A DNA stretch of 64,000 bases from Cryptomeria japonica (lineage: Eukaryota > Streptophyta > Pinopsida > Cupressales > Cupressaceae): contig NC_081408.1 of NCBI RefSeq assembly GCF_030272615.1, positions 610,149,673-610,213,672 of the forward strand, in the 5' to 3' direction. Numbering within the stretch: the first letter of the stretch is position 1; each line of letters begins with the position of its first letter. A program made the translations under genes and the position numbers. Shown here piece after piece: positions 1 through 12,695 of the stretch. The notes beneath the pieces are model-generated. The model had not been told where the DNA came from. It did not search any database and saw nothing but the letters and a program-made list of their open reading frames with translations.

Positions 1-2158
1 CCAACACGGGCTTCAGTTTGGGTGAGATTTTATAATTTGCCCACAAAATATTGAGATTTAGAAATCCTCGATAAGATTGGAAATTTGCTTGGGACACTCA
101 TTCGAGTGGAGAAATATGCGCTAAAAGGAGAAATAGTAATTTATGGCAAGTGCCTTACAATTAACCTAGATAAACCTCCCCCAAAGAAGATTAAAATTGA
201 GAACTAGGGCAAGCTCTTGGAAACAGAGGATCAAGGTGGAAAAATTGGCCATCTATTGTAATCTTTGTCATTGAAGTGGGCCCCCAAAAGTGGATTGATT
301 TAAAAACAAATGGAAAGATAAAAAGGAACAAGAGATAGAAATTGACAATAACCCTAATCATAGAATGGCCAATGAAGCTACATAATCAAAAGAAAAATCA
401 CCTACCCAAGATATGGGTGTGATGGAACAAACTTTGAACAACAAAGATGACTCTCCCTCTCTACCACAAGAGATAGAAAAGGAGAAAACATTTGAGATTG
501 CTTTGGAGTTTTTTAGCATAACAAATAATTAGGAAAAGGCCAAAGACACTAAGGAAGATACACCTAGATTGGAGGTATCAAAATATGAGACTAAGCAGGA
601 AGTTGCAATAGATTTGGGTATAGAACCTTCAAAAGACAAACTTGACATCATAAAGGAAAGGATGATAAGCCAAACAAAGTTAAAAATGAAGAAACCAAGA
701 CATGGTGATAGCCAACACAAAGGAAGGAAAACCATGTTGCATAGGAATAATTGGGCATCACAAGTATAGTCAATGGACAAAGAAAGTTGAAATCCAAAGA
801 AATGAAACTCCTATTGTAGAATGTTAGTGGCTTAAAGAGAGACTTCTAGTAAAGAGGCAATTGAAAATTTTGAATTAGACCTTTTGGTTCAAGAAACAAA
901 ATTGAGCAAGGTGGAAATAGAAAAAGAAATGATGAAATGGAAACAATTGAAAGGCATTTTTGGAGACGAAATTGGTGCATAAGGAGAGGTGGGAGTATTA
1001 TGGAACCCAATTACCATAGGTCTAGAAGGCATCTTTGAGAGTCAAAATTGCGAGGTATGCAAAGTAAAACATCTTGCATCTAGCTTTGATTTCTTTATCA
1101 TCAATGTTTATGGTCCTATTCGGAGTTCACCCAAAAAAACTATGGAATGAAATAAATTCTTTCCTACAAATCTTAAAACTGGAAATTGCAATTCCAAGTG
1201 TCAACTTCAATGTATTTTTAACCCATATAGAAAATAGGAGGATTAAGGAAACTTTCACAAGCACAATTGGATTTCCAAAAAGTTGTGAGGCACAACTTTT
1301 AGTGGACATCATCCTTAGGAGTGGATTATGCACATGAACAAATAGATGGATGGGGTTCTCCAACATACTTGAGAGTGTAGAAAAAATTATGGCTTTTGGT
1401 GACTAGTCCAAGACGACATTCACTCTTGGAACAAATAGTCTCCTTGTTTCTAAGCCAAAGCATTACCCAGTAGAGGTAAGAATCACTCCAAACTCTACAC
1501 TTGCCAAAGGATATTTCAAATTTGAAAAAAAGTGGGTCAAAGATCCAAAATTCATAACTGAAGTAAGAGAATGGTGGCACTTTGCACCAAAATTGAAAGG
1601 TACAAAACAATTTCAATATTTGAAAAAATCGGTTCGCATCAAATCTTAGCTCAAAACATGGAATAAGATACGTTTCAAGAATATTTTCTCAGAGAAAAAG
1701 ACTCTAGAAAAAGAACTAGGAAAGCTCAATGAAACAATCATATGCTTTGATATGGATCAATAATCTCATAAAAAATCCTCAAGGAGCAATAGGTAGAGGC
1801 TCTAGCTAGAGAAGAAGTATACTAGAGACATAAATCTAGGGAATGCTAGCTAAAGGAGACAAGAAACACAAAAATATTTACAAAGATCCACAAAAAATAG
1901 GAGAATTTTGAACATAATCAAATTTTTGAAAGATATGGATGGCCATTTAGTTAATAATGCCAAAGATATTGGGTGGCTTGTTGCCGATTTCTTTAGGTCA
2001 CTACTAAACAAGAATGACAACCCAATGACACCTTAACCTCAAAGTTCGGACAACATTTTGTGTCTAGTCACACAAGAACAAAAAAAAATTATCTTAAGCA
2101 CTTTCACTCTAGAGGAGATAAGAATTGCCACTACCCAGTTGGAACCTAATAAGGCTTG
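1..2158 (+). pseudogene. L1-type LINE relic: ORF1 (DUF4283) end, endonuclease, start of RT
   Basis: This is the 5' and middle part of a plant L1 retrotransposon, broken by many stops and frameshifts. Positions about 15 to 210 translate to an ORF1 DUF4283 core with the motifs YNLPTKY and KIGNLLGTLIRVEKYA, the RNA-binding part of plant L1 ORF1. An 'ETKL' / 'INVYGP' pattern at about 800 to 1130 marks the apurinic-type endonuclease at the start of ORF2. From 2090 to 2158 the frame reads 'STFTLEEIRIATTQLEPNKA', the stretch that precedes the reverse transcriptase fingers. The LINE stops abruptly at about 2158, where family H sequence begins. A later part of an L1 in the same orientation appears at 5596 and an RNase H at 10634, so these probably belong to one element. 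The short ORFs inside it are fragments, not genes. Confidence 0.75.
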
Positions 2159-2846
2159 AAGACCCAAATAAGCTGACTTTCGATCATCCATAAGAAACTT
2201 GAAAGAGGATCCTTTCTCTCTGGGACACTGAAATTGCTTTCTTCATCTTCTGACTTGGGAACATCCCACAAGAAGATCTTTCCTTGTGCTACCAATTCCA
2301 TCCTTGATAGGTATGTCAAGCAATGCATCTCATCATGCTCATTTGTCTCATGGATTCTACACTTCCCTGGCCTTGCAAACTCGGACAAATGGTGAGGGTA
2401 TCGTTGTATATTCAATCTCCACCAAAGTTGAGGGATATCAACTTGTTGCTCGTCGTGAAACTGTTGTTGCTCCATCAACAAATCTTTCTTTTTTGAATTT
2501 TTTTATTTTTTATTTTTTTGGATTTTCTGGTTTTTCACTTTTTGGGGATTTTTTGGAATAAAGAGAGATCTTGCAAATCTCAAATTCAACTTGAAAGCTC
2601 AACTGGTTCCAGTTGTATGAGGTGGTTCTTTCCTTTGTAAGTCCAACGTTGTTTTCTTATACAAATTTTGTTGGCGACTACTTCAAAGGGTGACTTCCAA
2701 CATCAACTACTTCATTCATGTATCCACAATCATGCCTTCCTTGTGCTTCAATTCTGTTGAGTGTCAAGAGGAAGGTGAGAAGCTCTCGATAACTCCTCTA
2801 AATATTACTTGATAAGTTCCATTGATCGCAGCTCTAGCACCAATTC
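2159..2846 (-). mobile_element. Internal leader adjoining LTR copy A, with degenerate primer-binding site
   Basis: Sequence directly next to LTR copy A on its downstream (minus-sense) side. At about 2830..2845 the minus strand reads TTGGTGCTAGAGCTG, a decayed form of the usual plant PBS TTGGTATCAGAGC (initiator tRNA-Met). This makes copy A a 5' LTR with some internal sequence rather than a solo LTR. A 111-codon minus-strand frame (2146..2481) may be the start of a gag, but no gag motif is recognisable. The internal region is truncated at the LINE junction. Confidence 0.5.
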
Positions 2847-5595
2847 TATTGATGTGTTTTTCATGCACATGCGAACACAGAATAAAATACCCAAAAGTAT
2901 CTTATCCTCTCTTGAACAAAGTTTCTCAAATGCTGAAGATTAGCTTAAGGATCACTTGAGATAACTCCAAGGTTTTGGTATGTCAGATCTTGACTTGTGG
3001 ATAAGAACAGTGGTTTGATGTGATTATGCTGGAATCACGAGGGGACTTACGTGGAACTGTCGAATGCTTAAATCACTGGAACTTGATCATTTTGCAATCT
3101 TGCGATGCTTTTTTTCATCCTAAACTTGCTTGACTTGAAAAAAGGGCAAAAGATGAAGGGTTGAGGAACTCTATCTTAAAGCCTAGAATGCATGAATATG
3201 GGTGAACGATTAGATGGAATCCTACTGGGCGAGGTCTCACCATCAAACTGAACAATTTGACACAAGCTCAGTGCAATCTTCTAAGGGTTAATTTAAAGAT
3301 ATTAAAATCATTATCATCAAGCATTGATCGCCATTCAAGTTAATGCATAAACAATGGATGTATAACAATTCGAAGTTAAACTCATATCATTCTAGTTGAC
3401 CACGCAAGGCACACTTACAATCAGCAAGAGGCTAGTGGTATGGACTAAACGGATTCCACACAAATGCATTCAACAAATTCCTCCATTCAATCTAATCAAC
3501 ATGAAAGCAAATGAGAAGTAGAAATCATAAGACTTATTGAAATAATACATTTCACCATAACTTCAATGAAAAGAGTCTTATTTACAAGTCTCTAACAACA
3601 ATTTCTTCTTCCCCTAATCTATTCTAACTTCTAACTTCTACTAAACTATTCTTCTTATTCACTAATTCTCCTGCTACTCACTATTAACCTTTACAAATGA
3701 AGAACTTGAGCCTTTTATAATGCTCTTAATACAATTCAATGGCTCAGATCAATTTGATATCAATGGCCGAGATTTTACAATGAAACCCTAATTAGAGTTT
3801 GTTACAACAAACTCAATTTTGCCCAATGAAATAATTACAACACTTTGGCATGACCAATAGATAATAAGTGTAGGTGCCTCGGAGTTTGTGCCATCATGGA
3901 TGAGTCAAGTTCATTGCATCTAGACGTGCTGAGGTGGAACTTGTTTTGATTGGTGGAGATAGTGACTGGGATGACAACTAGGACGCCACTTCAACTTGTA
4001 CTTGTAGACTTGATTCATCACCATGAAGGGATGTTGAGAGATGTCTCTTGATACTCAACATTTCAAGCTCGCTCAAAGTAGTGGTGATGGGAAGCATTGA
4101 TGTAACTGAGTCATTCCTCCATCCTCGCCTGCTTGTCTTAGGGTGATTGTATGACTTCTCCATCGCGCTCCTTTGATCTCTTCATGTCTCCATGGTGTGG
4201 TGAGAGTTGAGATTCCTCTTGGGCATTCTCGTGCTTGTAAATGAGGTTTTCCCCTTTGCATGGTGGTGTAGATCTTACAATCTTTCTCCTTTTTCTTTGC
4301 AATCACCATCCTCTCTCGTCTGCAAAACAAAACAAGGACGGCATCAAATACACATAATATATAACCTTGATAGTTCTTTTAACTTGATATATTCTTTGAT
4401 TTTATGTGTTTTGTAGGTTTGGTAAGAGGATTTAGAGAAAATCTGCTCTCATGAAGGAGCACTTGAAGTTGTTTTTCGCTCCTAGAGAGGAGCACTTGAA
4501 GTTCGCTCCAACCTTGATGCACATGAAGTTACCCTTAAACTTGTCTTTGAACTCGCTTTCATTCATTTCGCTTCATTCTATGGGTTCTAACATTGAGTCT
4601 TTCCACCATTTATTGATGCAATCATGATAAACTATCCTTAGGGAAGGGCTCTAGAGGAAATTCACTCTAAATGGTGTGCATATGAAGTTCACTCCAATCA
4701 CCTTGCTCATGAAGTAACCTTCTATCTTGCCTATTCATCTTCTTAACTCAAAATCACTCCTTCCAAGCATAAAATCGGTTCAAATCAATGTTCTCATAAA
4801 CAATCTTCAAAATTCGCTCTCCTTGCCTTGGACATGAAGTTCGCTCTCCCTGCCTTGAACATGAAGTTCACTCTCCCTGCCTAGAACATTAAGTTCGCTC
4901 CCCCTGCCTTGAACATGAAGTTCACTCTCCCTGCTTTGAAGATGAAGTTCGCTCTCGCTGCTTTGAACATGAAGTTCGCTCTTGAGGCTGAGCTCATGAA
5001 GGGAATTTCAAATCAGAACTCTACTTCATCCTAGCTTACTTAAATTCACTCTCTCAACTCTAATGCGTGATGTCATGCTCATTATGAAGTGTTAGGAAGA
5101 ATTTCGCTCTGTGGGAGAGGCACATGAAGTTCGCTCCACAAGAGGTGCACATGAAGTAGTTTGAAGCTCAACACTTAGTGTTTGCTCGCTCACCTTGCTT
5201 CACTCCATCCACTCAAACTTGCAAAATAAGGCTCATGGAACAACTTCGCTCTCAACTAAGGGCATTTGAAGTGAATTTTGCTCCTCAAGAGGACTTGAAG
5301 CTTTATCGCCCTCAACCTTGAGCACTTGAAGTATCCCTAACCAGCAGTCTTTCATACTCCTCAGTTGAACTCATGATGGACTTAACTTCTCATGTGATTT
5401 GGATGTTACTGAAGGCTAACAAACTCACTCATTTCACACCTAACACAAGGCTATCCACTTGACTCCTTGCTTTCTAACCTTCTATACTTCTTCAATGCAA
5501 AGGCTAGTAGCTAAGGACTCTAGCACTATCCTAAAAAGCAGAAAAAAGTGGGGGTCCCCATTTGCGATGGGGCGATGTGTGAATACCTCACAATA
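2847..5595 (-). mobile_element. Family H LTR, copy A (2749 bp, minus sense)
   Basis: Ends match copies B, C and D of one family. In LTR sense the start is CACACATCGCCCC (5595 side) and the end is the conserved 'cctctcttgaacaaag' / 'gatgtgttttt' block (2847 side). The terminal dinucleotides have decayed (TA instead of TG), and the flanking five bases do not match. A TATA-like element (minus, about 3711..3722) precedes the conserved block 'tttacaaatgaaga'. Upstream of it, in the U3-like part (4440 to 5340), lie repeats built on 'gaagttcgctc', including a 27-bp tandem array. Confidence 0.75.
4813..5001. repeat. 27-bp tandem array, 7 copies
   Basis: Seven uninterrupted 27-base units start at 4813, 4840, 4867, 4894, 4921, 4948 and 4975. 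The consensus is ttcgctctccctgccttgaa followed by catgaag, with a few substitutions per copy; the last unit is the most diverged. The array lies in the U3-like part of LTR copy A, in the place where copies B and C have hairpin arrays. Related 'acatgaagttcgctc' motifs are scattered on both sides from 4440 to 5340. One frame is nearly open, but a TAG in the third unit argues against coding. Confidence 0.9.
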
Positions 5596-6217
5596 GAACC
5601 TTTGTCTGATAGTAAATTGTTCATAAGTGAAGAAGAGTATTGCGTTAGATGGTGTGGCTCAAAATCGGGAAACTATAATGTAAATCTGGGTTACAAATTT
5701 GAAATTCCTAAAGGCAGCTAGAAATAAAGCAAATTGTTCTTCACATTTATGTTGGAATAAGTATTGTCTCCCCAAAGTGGGAGCCTTTGCATGGACAGCT
5801 GTATTAAAAAAAGATTCTTATGGCTGAAAGGTTGATGAAGATGCATTTCTCATTTTCTTCAAGATGCAAAGTGTGTATAAAAGAAGAAGAAACAGTGGAC
5901 CATTTGTTGTTGAACTGCTAGTTTGCATATGCATTTTGGCAATCGGTATAAAAGAATCTCAACATGTATGGTCCAAGGGCACAAGATATTCTAGAACTCT
6001 TCAACTCCTGGCCCTCTCTTTACAACAAGGACACCTTTTCCAGCATTTGGATTGCATGCCCTTCAATTGTTCAAAGGGAAATTTGGAAGGGAAGGAACAA
6101 TGAATGAGATAAAGGAAGAGGCATACAACTCATGGAGAGAATGCCACATTATATAGATTCACGAAACATCATATTACAACTAACTCGTTAAAAAGCTACA
6201 ATAACCTTATTCATGAT
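5596..6217 (+). pseudogene. L1 LINE relic, C-terminal ORF2 part with zf-RVT
   Basis: Decayed C-terminal part of an L1 ORF2. Around 5660 to 5930 the frames read 'SGNYNVNLGYKFE', then 'CWNKYCLPKVGAFAWTA', then 'CKVCIKEEETVDHLLLNC'. This is the typical order of the zf-RVT zinc-binding region after the reverse transcriptase in plant LINEs. Stops and frameshifts break it. It lies between LTR copies A and B, and roughly 1.5 kb of RT sequence expected after position 2158 is missing, so the locus is rearranged and not simply interrupted. Confidence 0.7.
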
Positions 6218-6628
6218 TGTTGTGACGTTTTCACACATCGCCCCATTGCAAATGGGGACCCCTGCTTTTTTGCTTTCTAGGGTTTGTTTTTTAGGTCTTT
6301 TAGGGTTTTGTCCGTTAGCCTTTGCATTTTGAGTGTCGCCAAGGGGATCACATGGATAGCAAGTCCGGCTTGAGTGATGTCCTAATCCTGAAATTTGGCT
6401 AAGTCTGGAATGTCCTGATCCTGAAATTTGACTAAGTCTGGAAACTGAAAAACCTCCAAAAACTAGATTTTGCAATATAACACCTAGAGGTCTGAAACCA
6501 CTCTCAAACATCCTGAAAGTATATATGGAATATAACTTAAAGTATAAGAAAGAAGAAAGATAGAACTTCTTTCTTATACTTAAATGTTATATTCCATAAA
6601 TTTATCCTGTCGGAGAGTTCAAAAGGTC

Positions 6629-7613
6629 AAATTTCGCTCCTGACCCTTCCTGAGGGTCCAAAGCGAATTTCGCTCCTGACCCTTGTTGAGGGTCCAAAGC
6701 GAATTTCGCTCCTGACCCTCTCAGGAGGTCCAAAGCGAATCTCGCCCCTAACCCTTCCAGAGGGTCCAAGCCAAAAATCAACCTAGGACTCATTCCTGGC
6801 CTTATTTGACCAAATTTTGATTTGCAAAGCATTTTGTTTGGACTTTGAAATTGATTGAACACCTTGAAGAAAATGATGAATTTTGGCCAAGATTAGAAAT
6901 TTCGCTCCTAACCCTTGCTGAGGGTCCAGAGCGAAATTCATTGTAGATTTCGTTTGCCAACTCGCTTGAATTTGAAACCTTGTTCCTGGCCTTGAAAACG
7001 ATCTTACCTTGCCCTATGAAGTGGTTTGAAACTAAAAGATTGAGCAATTTAGCCTAGATTGTAAATTTCGCTACTGACCCTTGCTGAGGGTCCAGGGCGA
7101 AAATGTTGTTCAAGTTTATTTCTCGCTAATTTTGGCTAACTTGTTTTGTGCAGGGTTTCACGGAGAGAAGATTGGACGTTACTGGATGCATTTGAAAGTT
7201 TGAAAGTTTGAAAAATGGTGAATTTTGGGCAACAAAGAGAAAATCGCTCCTGACCCTCTCTGAAGGTCCAGAGCGAAATTCTCAAAAGTACATTTTTCTT
7301 GCAAAGTCAAAGCAATTTTTATGGTTGGAATGGATGCGTAGAGGTATGTTTTACCCATTGAAGAAAATTTGGAGGACTAACAAAAGATGGATAAGCTTGA
7401 ATTTGCAAAATCGCTCCTGACCCTCTCTAAGGGTCCAGGGCGAAAAAGGAATAAATACACTTTCCTCCTAAATATCAAATGAAATCAAACTCAAAATTCC
7501 AGTTAAAAATGCCATTTAAATGTCTAGATGAAGTTTTGGGCAGAAAAAAGGAGGTATGCAAGGTCTAGATTGAAAAATCGCTCCTTGCCTTCACCAAGGG
7601 TCCAAGGCGAAAT
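6629..7613 (+). repeat. Hairpin array in LTR B (9 units)
   Basis: Nine imperfect palindromes with arms of the form aatttcgctcc / (g)gagcgaaatt enclosing an inner stem gaccct..agggtc. The first four are tandem with an exact 36-bp period (the cgctcc element at 6635, 6671 and 6707, then cgcccc at 6743), sharing half-arms. The next five start near 6896, 7063, 7240, 7407 and 7573, that is 166 to 177 bp apart. The loop differs from that in copy C (cagc here, tgg there in LTR sense) while the arms are the same. It lies upstream of the TATA box. Confidence 0.9.
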
Positions 7614-8534
7614 TGATGATATCCTTCATTTTTTGCATTAATTGAACGTTGACATTCCTTGAAATTCACCAAAATTTGCTAACTTTGGGGCATTTGAAAA
7701 AATTAAAATTAAATTGGCATTAAATAAAGACATTTTGGCATTTAATAAATTGATTTTAGGCCTTAAAAAAATCGAACTTTTATTGTGAAGGCATTTAAAA
7801 TTAATTTTTATTAAATTAAAAATGTGGAGCACACAAGCCCTTATTTTTACTTATTTTGACAAGTCGGCCCCCCTTTTTTTTGGAAATTTATTTATTTTTA
7901 ACATCTTTTTGCCAAGTCGGCCTAGAGGGAGCAAAGGGGGTGAGCGCTTTATATATTGGAGGGGTTTGTTTCATATTTCAAATCATTCATTCATCCTTTC
8001 CTAAGTGCGAATTTAGAGAGCTAATTGAAGGTGCGAAATCTAGCTGGAGTGGAGCGAATTTCTACTAAGTGTGGAGACTAAGGAGGGCAAAATTCATTTT
8101 GAAGGCTATTGGAAAGGCGTATTTCTTGCTAGTTTGGAGGATAATTTCCAGATTTTTTGAAGACATTTGAAGGCGAATTTCCAGATCTTGAAGAAGCTAG
8201 TGGAAGGTGGAGTTCTTTTCCAAGCTAAAGGAGGCGCATTTCATCCAAGGGAGAGCTTTGATCTACACTTTGCCTAGCAAAATTCATCTATTTTTACATC
8301 ATTTCTTAGAGTTTAATACTCATGGGAGGTGGCACAAACTTCGATGTACCTACCCCAGCTATCTATTGGTCGAATTTTCCAGAGAAGACATGTGTCCTAA
8401 AGATATAATTTTATCATTGGTCAAGCATTAAATGTTATGTAATAGTTGTAACAAACCCTAATTAGGGTTTTCATTATTGAATCTTGGCCATTGATCTCGG
8501 ATTCATCTGAACCATCGAATTGTATTGTGGGCAC

Positions 8535-8542
8535 TATATAAG
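8535..8542 (+). promoter_or_regulatory. Predicted TATA box of family H LTR B
   Basis: TATATAAG at 8535, followed by 'cttcatttgtaaag', a block also found just downstream of a TATA-like element in copies A, C and D. Conservation of this pair in four copies suggests the core Pol II promoter and start region of the LTR. Confidence 0.6.
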
Positions 8543-9404
8543 CCCCGACTCTTCATTTGTAAAGGCAGTTAGAAGGTGTTAAAAAGGAGAATAGAATAGA
8601 AGATAGAGAGTCAGTAGTTAGAATAGCGAATTAGTCTAGCAATTAGAGTAGAATAGGAGGACAAGGCAAGAAATTGTTGCCATTGATTGTAAACAAACTC
8701 CATTTTCATTGAAGTAATGGTGAAGTGTGTCGTTTCTTGCAATATGCATGGTTTCTTGTTGAATCTTCAATCCTAGATGGTAGATGATTAGATGAATGGA
8801 AGAAATGTGCTTGATTGATGATGAAATTCGTATATCCATACTACTAGCAGTTTGTTGATTGCAGACTTGCCTTGCGTAGTCAACTGGAATCGTTCAGCTT
8901 AAGCCTAACTTCAATTATCGCTTCTTCATTGATATGCATCAGCCTGATGGTGTCTATGCCTGCAGTGATGATTTGAACATCATAAAGCTTTCCTTCGAAG
9001 ATCGCACTAGCCTTGTGGAGATGGTCCTACGATGTCAAAACAAGATTTAGTTAGAATTTCATCAATGATCATTCATTGCTCCTACATTCTTAGTATTAAG
9101 ATTAGATTCTTTCCTCACCCTCATCTCTTTTCCTTTTTTTTCAAATCAAAGTTAGTAAGACTTGTGATTCCAGCAAATCAGACGTTCAGTCATCAAGTGT
9201 AAGTCCCCTTGTGATTCCAGCAAATCATATCATACCACAGAGAGCTTATCCACACATAGAGATCCTACAACGAAGAACCTTGAAGTCACCCTGATTGATC
9301 CTTTTTGCAATATCTTCAGCATTCAGAGGCTTTACTCAAGAGAGGATAAGGTACCCTCGGGTATTTTATTCTGTGTTTGATAGTGTACAAAATACACGTC
9401 AACA

Positions 9405-10633
9405 ATGACCTACAACCAACCATCTAATTTATTACATACAAGTGTAAACTGTAAACAAAGATTCCTTCAAAAATTCTAATACTAAGGATTCCTTCAAAAA
9501 TTCTTTGGTTGCTGGCGAGACTATAAACAAAGATAAAGAGTAGAGAAAGTAAACATTATGATTAAAACACAACAAATTCAATGTGTAGTTCAAGCTTATG
9601 ACTGTTTTGAAAATAACACTAGCATTGACCAAAGCTGCAAACGAAACTAAGAAGCATCCTAGAAAATATGAGCATTTCAAAGATCACAGACAATACAAAA
9701 TTATCCTGAGTTTCTCATAGATGTTTATGGAATTTTCATAAAGTTTTAAGATGATGTTTCAACCAATATCAATAATTTGTTATTTTGTGTTTCTTCCTAC
9801 CCAAACATGTGTGTTCTTTCTAATTTATTGTTCTCCTTGATGTGCATTAAAGTTTTCAATTTGAATCACAGACTCAGTGAGTACTCACCAAAAAAAAACC
9901 CTCCCGAGTGGCTCGTGAGTTAATTCGCACCTGAACCGAGGGCAAAACTTGCTGAAAAAAATCACTGGTTGCTCACTAAAACTCTCCAAAAACTCGCTAG
10001 AAACCCATGAATAGGGTCGAACATATTTTGGCATGATTTTTCACACAAATTTTCACATGTTTCCATGCACTAAACATGCGTTTTGCATGCGATTTTTTCC
10101 ATATAAACCCTATCCAACACAAGGCGACTTTACAATGTTTTTGGGCATGATTTTGGAGTAGCGAATTTGAGTAGGTAAGTTCGAAATTTTTTTGTGTTTG
10201 TTCTTGTTTCATTTACCATCACCAATATTCTCAAATCTCCATGTCCGTTAAAACTAAAAGTGGAGTTGTAGAAAAAAAAAATTAAATGCAGTGATGCAAT
10301 TATTAGAGACTTAAGGTATAAATTATTAATTTAAAATTATTTGTTTCTGCATAATTTTTGTGAATTTTAGAATTTTTAATTTCTACATAATATAAATATT
10401 AAATAGCATTAAGCATTCATTAAATTTATATTAATTATATATATTGAAATTTATTCATTGTTTTAAACTTTTATGTTTTTAACTATTATGATTAAAATAT
10501 ATTTACATATTAATTATTAAAAATTTAAGATATATGAAACTCAAATATAGTTTTTAATATTTTATTATTGAAAGTTTACAAAATTAATTACTGTGCATAT
10601 ATTATAATAATATATGAAAAATTCAAGCAAAAA
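9405..10633. other. AT-rich non-coding stretch, probably decayed LINE plus transposon end
   Basis: No gene is supported. A short direct repeat (gattccttcaaaaattct twice near 9460 to 9505) is present. Around 9870 to 10010 repeated 'actcgc' / 'gagt' motifs resemble the subterminal motifs at 23991 and 38700. From 10230 to 10600 the sequence is very AT-rich. Confidence 0.5.
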
Positions 10634-11005
10634 GAAAGGAAGGATGCACATTGGATAGCACCTAAGGAAGGGAAATTCAAGATGTATTTTGATGGAGCTA
10701 CAAAAGGCAATCTGAGAAAAGCAGGAATGGGATGTGTTATCAGAAATAGTGAGGGCAATTATGTTTGGTATTTATACAAGGTTCTAGGGATAGCCATGAA
10801 TGAAGCTTTGTATACAAGCATCAGATTGTGCAAAGAAAAAGACATTCAATATATAGACATTGAGGGAGACTCGCAAATCATTGTAAATGCGGTGGTGAAA
10901 GAGTAAATAACAAACTTGAAACTAAAAGGATGGGTCAACAAGATAAGACAAAGTTTGAAGGAATTAAGAGACTATACCATTACCCATGTCTATTGTGAAG
11001 CAAAC
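10634..11005 (+). pseudogene. RNase H domain (RVT_3 type) of an L1 LINE
   Basis: The frame reads HWIAPKEGKFKMYFDG, then AGMGCVIRNSEGN, then EALYTSIRLCKE and DIEGDSQIIVNAVV, followed after a stop by 'TITHVYCEAN'. This is the plant type-1 RNase H fold found at the C-terminus of some L1 elements: DGA with the first catalytic Asp, the E of EALYTSI, the D of EGDS. The catalytic Asp of the last motif falls after a TAA stop at 10904. Same orientation as the L1 pieces at 1 and 5596, so probably the tail of the same element. A host gene is less likely because no flanking exons are seen. Confidence 0.7.
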
Positions 11006-11920
11006 AACTATTGAAAGTACAGAAAAACGCAAAAACAATCCGAAACTGAAATCTGAGGGTGCTGACATTAGACATACATAGGAGTTCACCGGAAATCCGA
11101 AAATGGGGACATTACATATTGTCACTATTATGGTTCTTAATATCATCAAAAACATATAGATCTATGCTAATAATCCCCGCTCACATCTTCGAAAATCATA
11201 CGAAATACTCCAGACTAATATCATATCATGTTGTGAAATTTTGTTTTTTAGCCTCTTGATTTTGAATTGTTGGTTTATGTTTTGTGTTGTAGTACATGTT
11301 GGTAGTTCTTAATTGTAGAATATAAACATAAATATGATTTTCCGTTTAAATTTGAGCATTAAATAGAGGAATGGATGGCAAATCCCCTTCAAATGAGGAG
11401 AAACCTACTTTTTGCAATTAATGAAATTTTTATTTCTCAAGGTCATGTTTTGAGCATGATATTAAAAAATATTCAAGCAATTAGAATCAAAGAACCATGG
11501 CCTCTAATTATTTCACATATTAGATTGCATTTCTCTCAAAGACAAGTTATAAGCATTACAATAAAAAATCAATGCCCATGAGGAAGAACGGGATCTCATA
11601 AAATTATGCATAAACCAAAAATGGAAACCAATTTTTTTTTTTTTTTTAATTTTCCCTCTACAACTTCAAATTAAATCTATGATACTATAATTTATTGCAT
11701 ATAAACCCATTATTTGTAATTATCAACTACAAATCTATGATACAATATTCAAAGTTCAAACCATACCTATAAGTAGGAAAGAAATAGAAAAATATGTTTT
11801 ATAGCATAAATGGGATTACAAAATATATTTTCCATTGATGTTAGTAAATTGAATTTTGCATATATAATCATAAATGTGATGTCTAGGCACAAAAAATGAA
11901 AATTAGCAAGTATCATTTAC
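11006..11920. other. No gene seen; poly-T tract
   Basis: AT-rich sequence with a run of 16 T at 11632..11647. It should lie inside the methyltransferase gene (downstream of the exon at 11921 on the minus strand). A last exon expected for this family was looked for by eye and not found here. Confidence 0.5.
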
Positions 11921-12058
11921 CTGCAAAATACTTAAAAATGATCCACTTTGAGTCATTGCTGCTGAACAAGAACAAGTCATAAGCAAGCCACCTTTTTTGG
12001 TTAGACGCATTGCTAGACCATTTAAATTATGGTACTTATTAGCTGCACGTTGTAAAAC
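11921..12058 (-). CDS. RlmI-like SAM-dependent methyltransferase, downstream exon
   Basis: 138 bp, 46 codons, phase 0 at both ends. It begins VLQRAANKYHNLNGLA and contains KKGGLLMTCSCSAAMTQSG, the motif after the catalytic-site segment in plant RlmI-like proteins (class I methyltransferases related to bacterial 23S rRNA m5C1962 methyltransferase). Splice sites are visible on the minus strand: acceptor tgtatag before GTTTTA, and donor GTAAAT after TTTTGCAG. It joins exactly in frame to the exon at 22967..23151 across a 10.9-kb intron. A further C-terminal exon of about 40 residues is expected but not found in the window. The frame has no damage, so this is probably part of a working gene. Confidence 0.85.
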
Positions 12059-12695
12059 CTATACAAACAAATAACATTATGAATGTAAGTACAATGCGTC
12101 CCTAAAATATACTATTCAAATCACAAGCAAACAGATTCATATTTTTCATTTAATACCAACCATAATTTCTCCTTGCAACTTTAAATTTTACTAAGATAAT
12201 GCACACTTTTCTTGGTAACTATGATTCCTTGAATATAAACAACTATTGTCTAAAATCCTCTAAAAAGAATCTCACTTTTCAATAATAAAAGAAAAATCAT
12301 TGATATAAAGAAAATTTCTTTGACAAAGGCATTGAGTTTCCTAGATAGATTGATATCAAACTTCATCTTCCTACAAAAATATTGTGCTAAAAGGATAACT
12401 CTAATATGGTTGTAAGTGGTAACATTGAATGAACATTCAAATTCAATCTAGGATGGGCATGCTCTATGCATGAAAGGAGTTGTGATAAAGTGGGCTGAAA
12501 AGGGGCAAGGCTTTTTGCAAATTCCAAGGAAATTTTCATGGAACAGATATCGAGCCACAACTTCCAAATGAAATGGTTATGGAAGTCTAATAGGGCAATC
12601 TACTAATGCATGAGAAGATAGTGTGTGAAAGTGTTCAACAATTTTCCAATCATAATATTTAATTCAATATTGTAATAAAAAAAGGAAAAACACAC

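Larger units (their letters stand above)
6218..9404 (+). mobile_element. Family H solo LTR, copy B (3187 bp)
   Basis: Bounded by TGTTGTGACG at 6218 and CGTCAACA at 9404, with flanking five-base sequences atgat (6213..6217) and atgac (9405..9409), a target duplication with one mismatch. No internal region or second LTR adjoins it, so it is a solo LTR formed by recombination between LTRs. It begins with a short palindrome, CCCCATT/AATGGGG, near 6240. It then has a hairpin array (6629..7613), a TATA box (8535), and the conserved end block 'ctcaagagaggataagg' (about 9335). It sits in the L1 relic. Confidence 0.85.

Noticed and set aside
2847-9404. One retrotransposon with copies A and B as its two LTRs
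   Set aside because: A and B are in opposite orientation, and L1 sequence lies between them; they are independent insertions.
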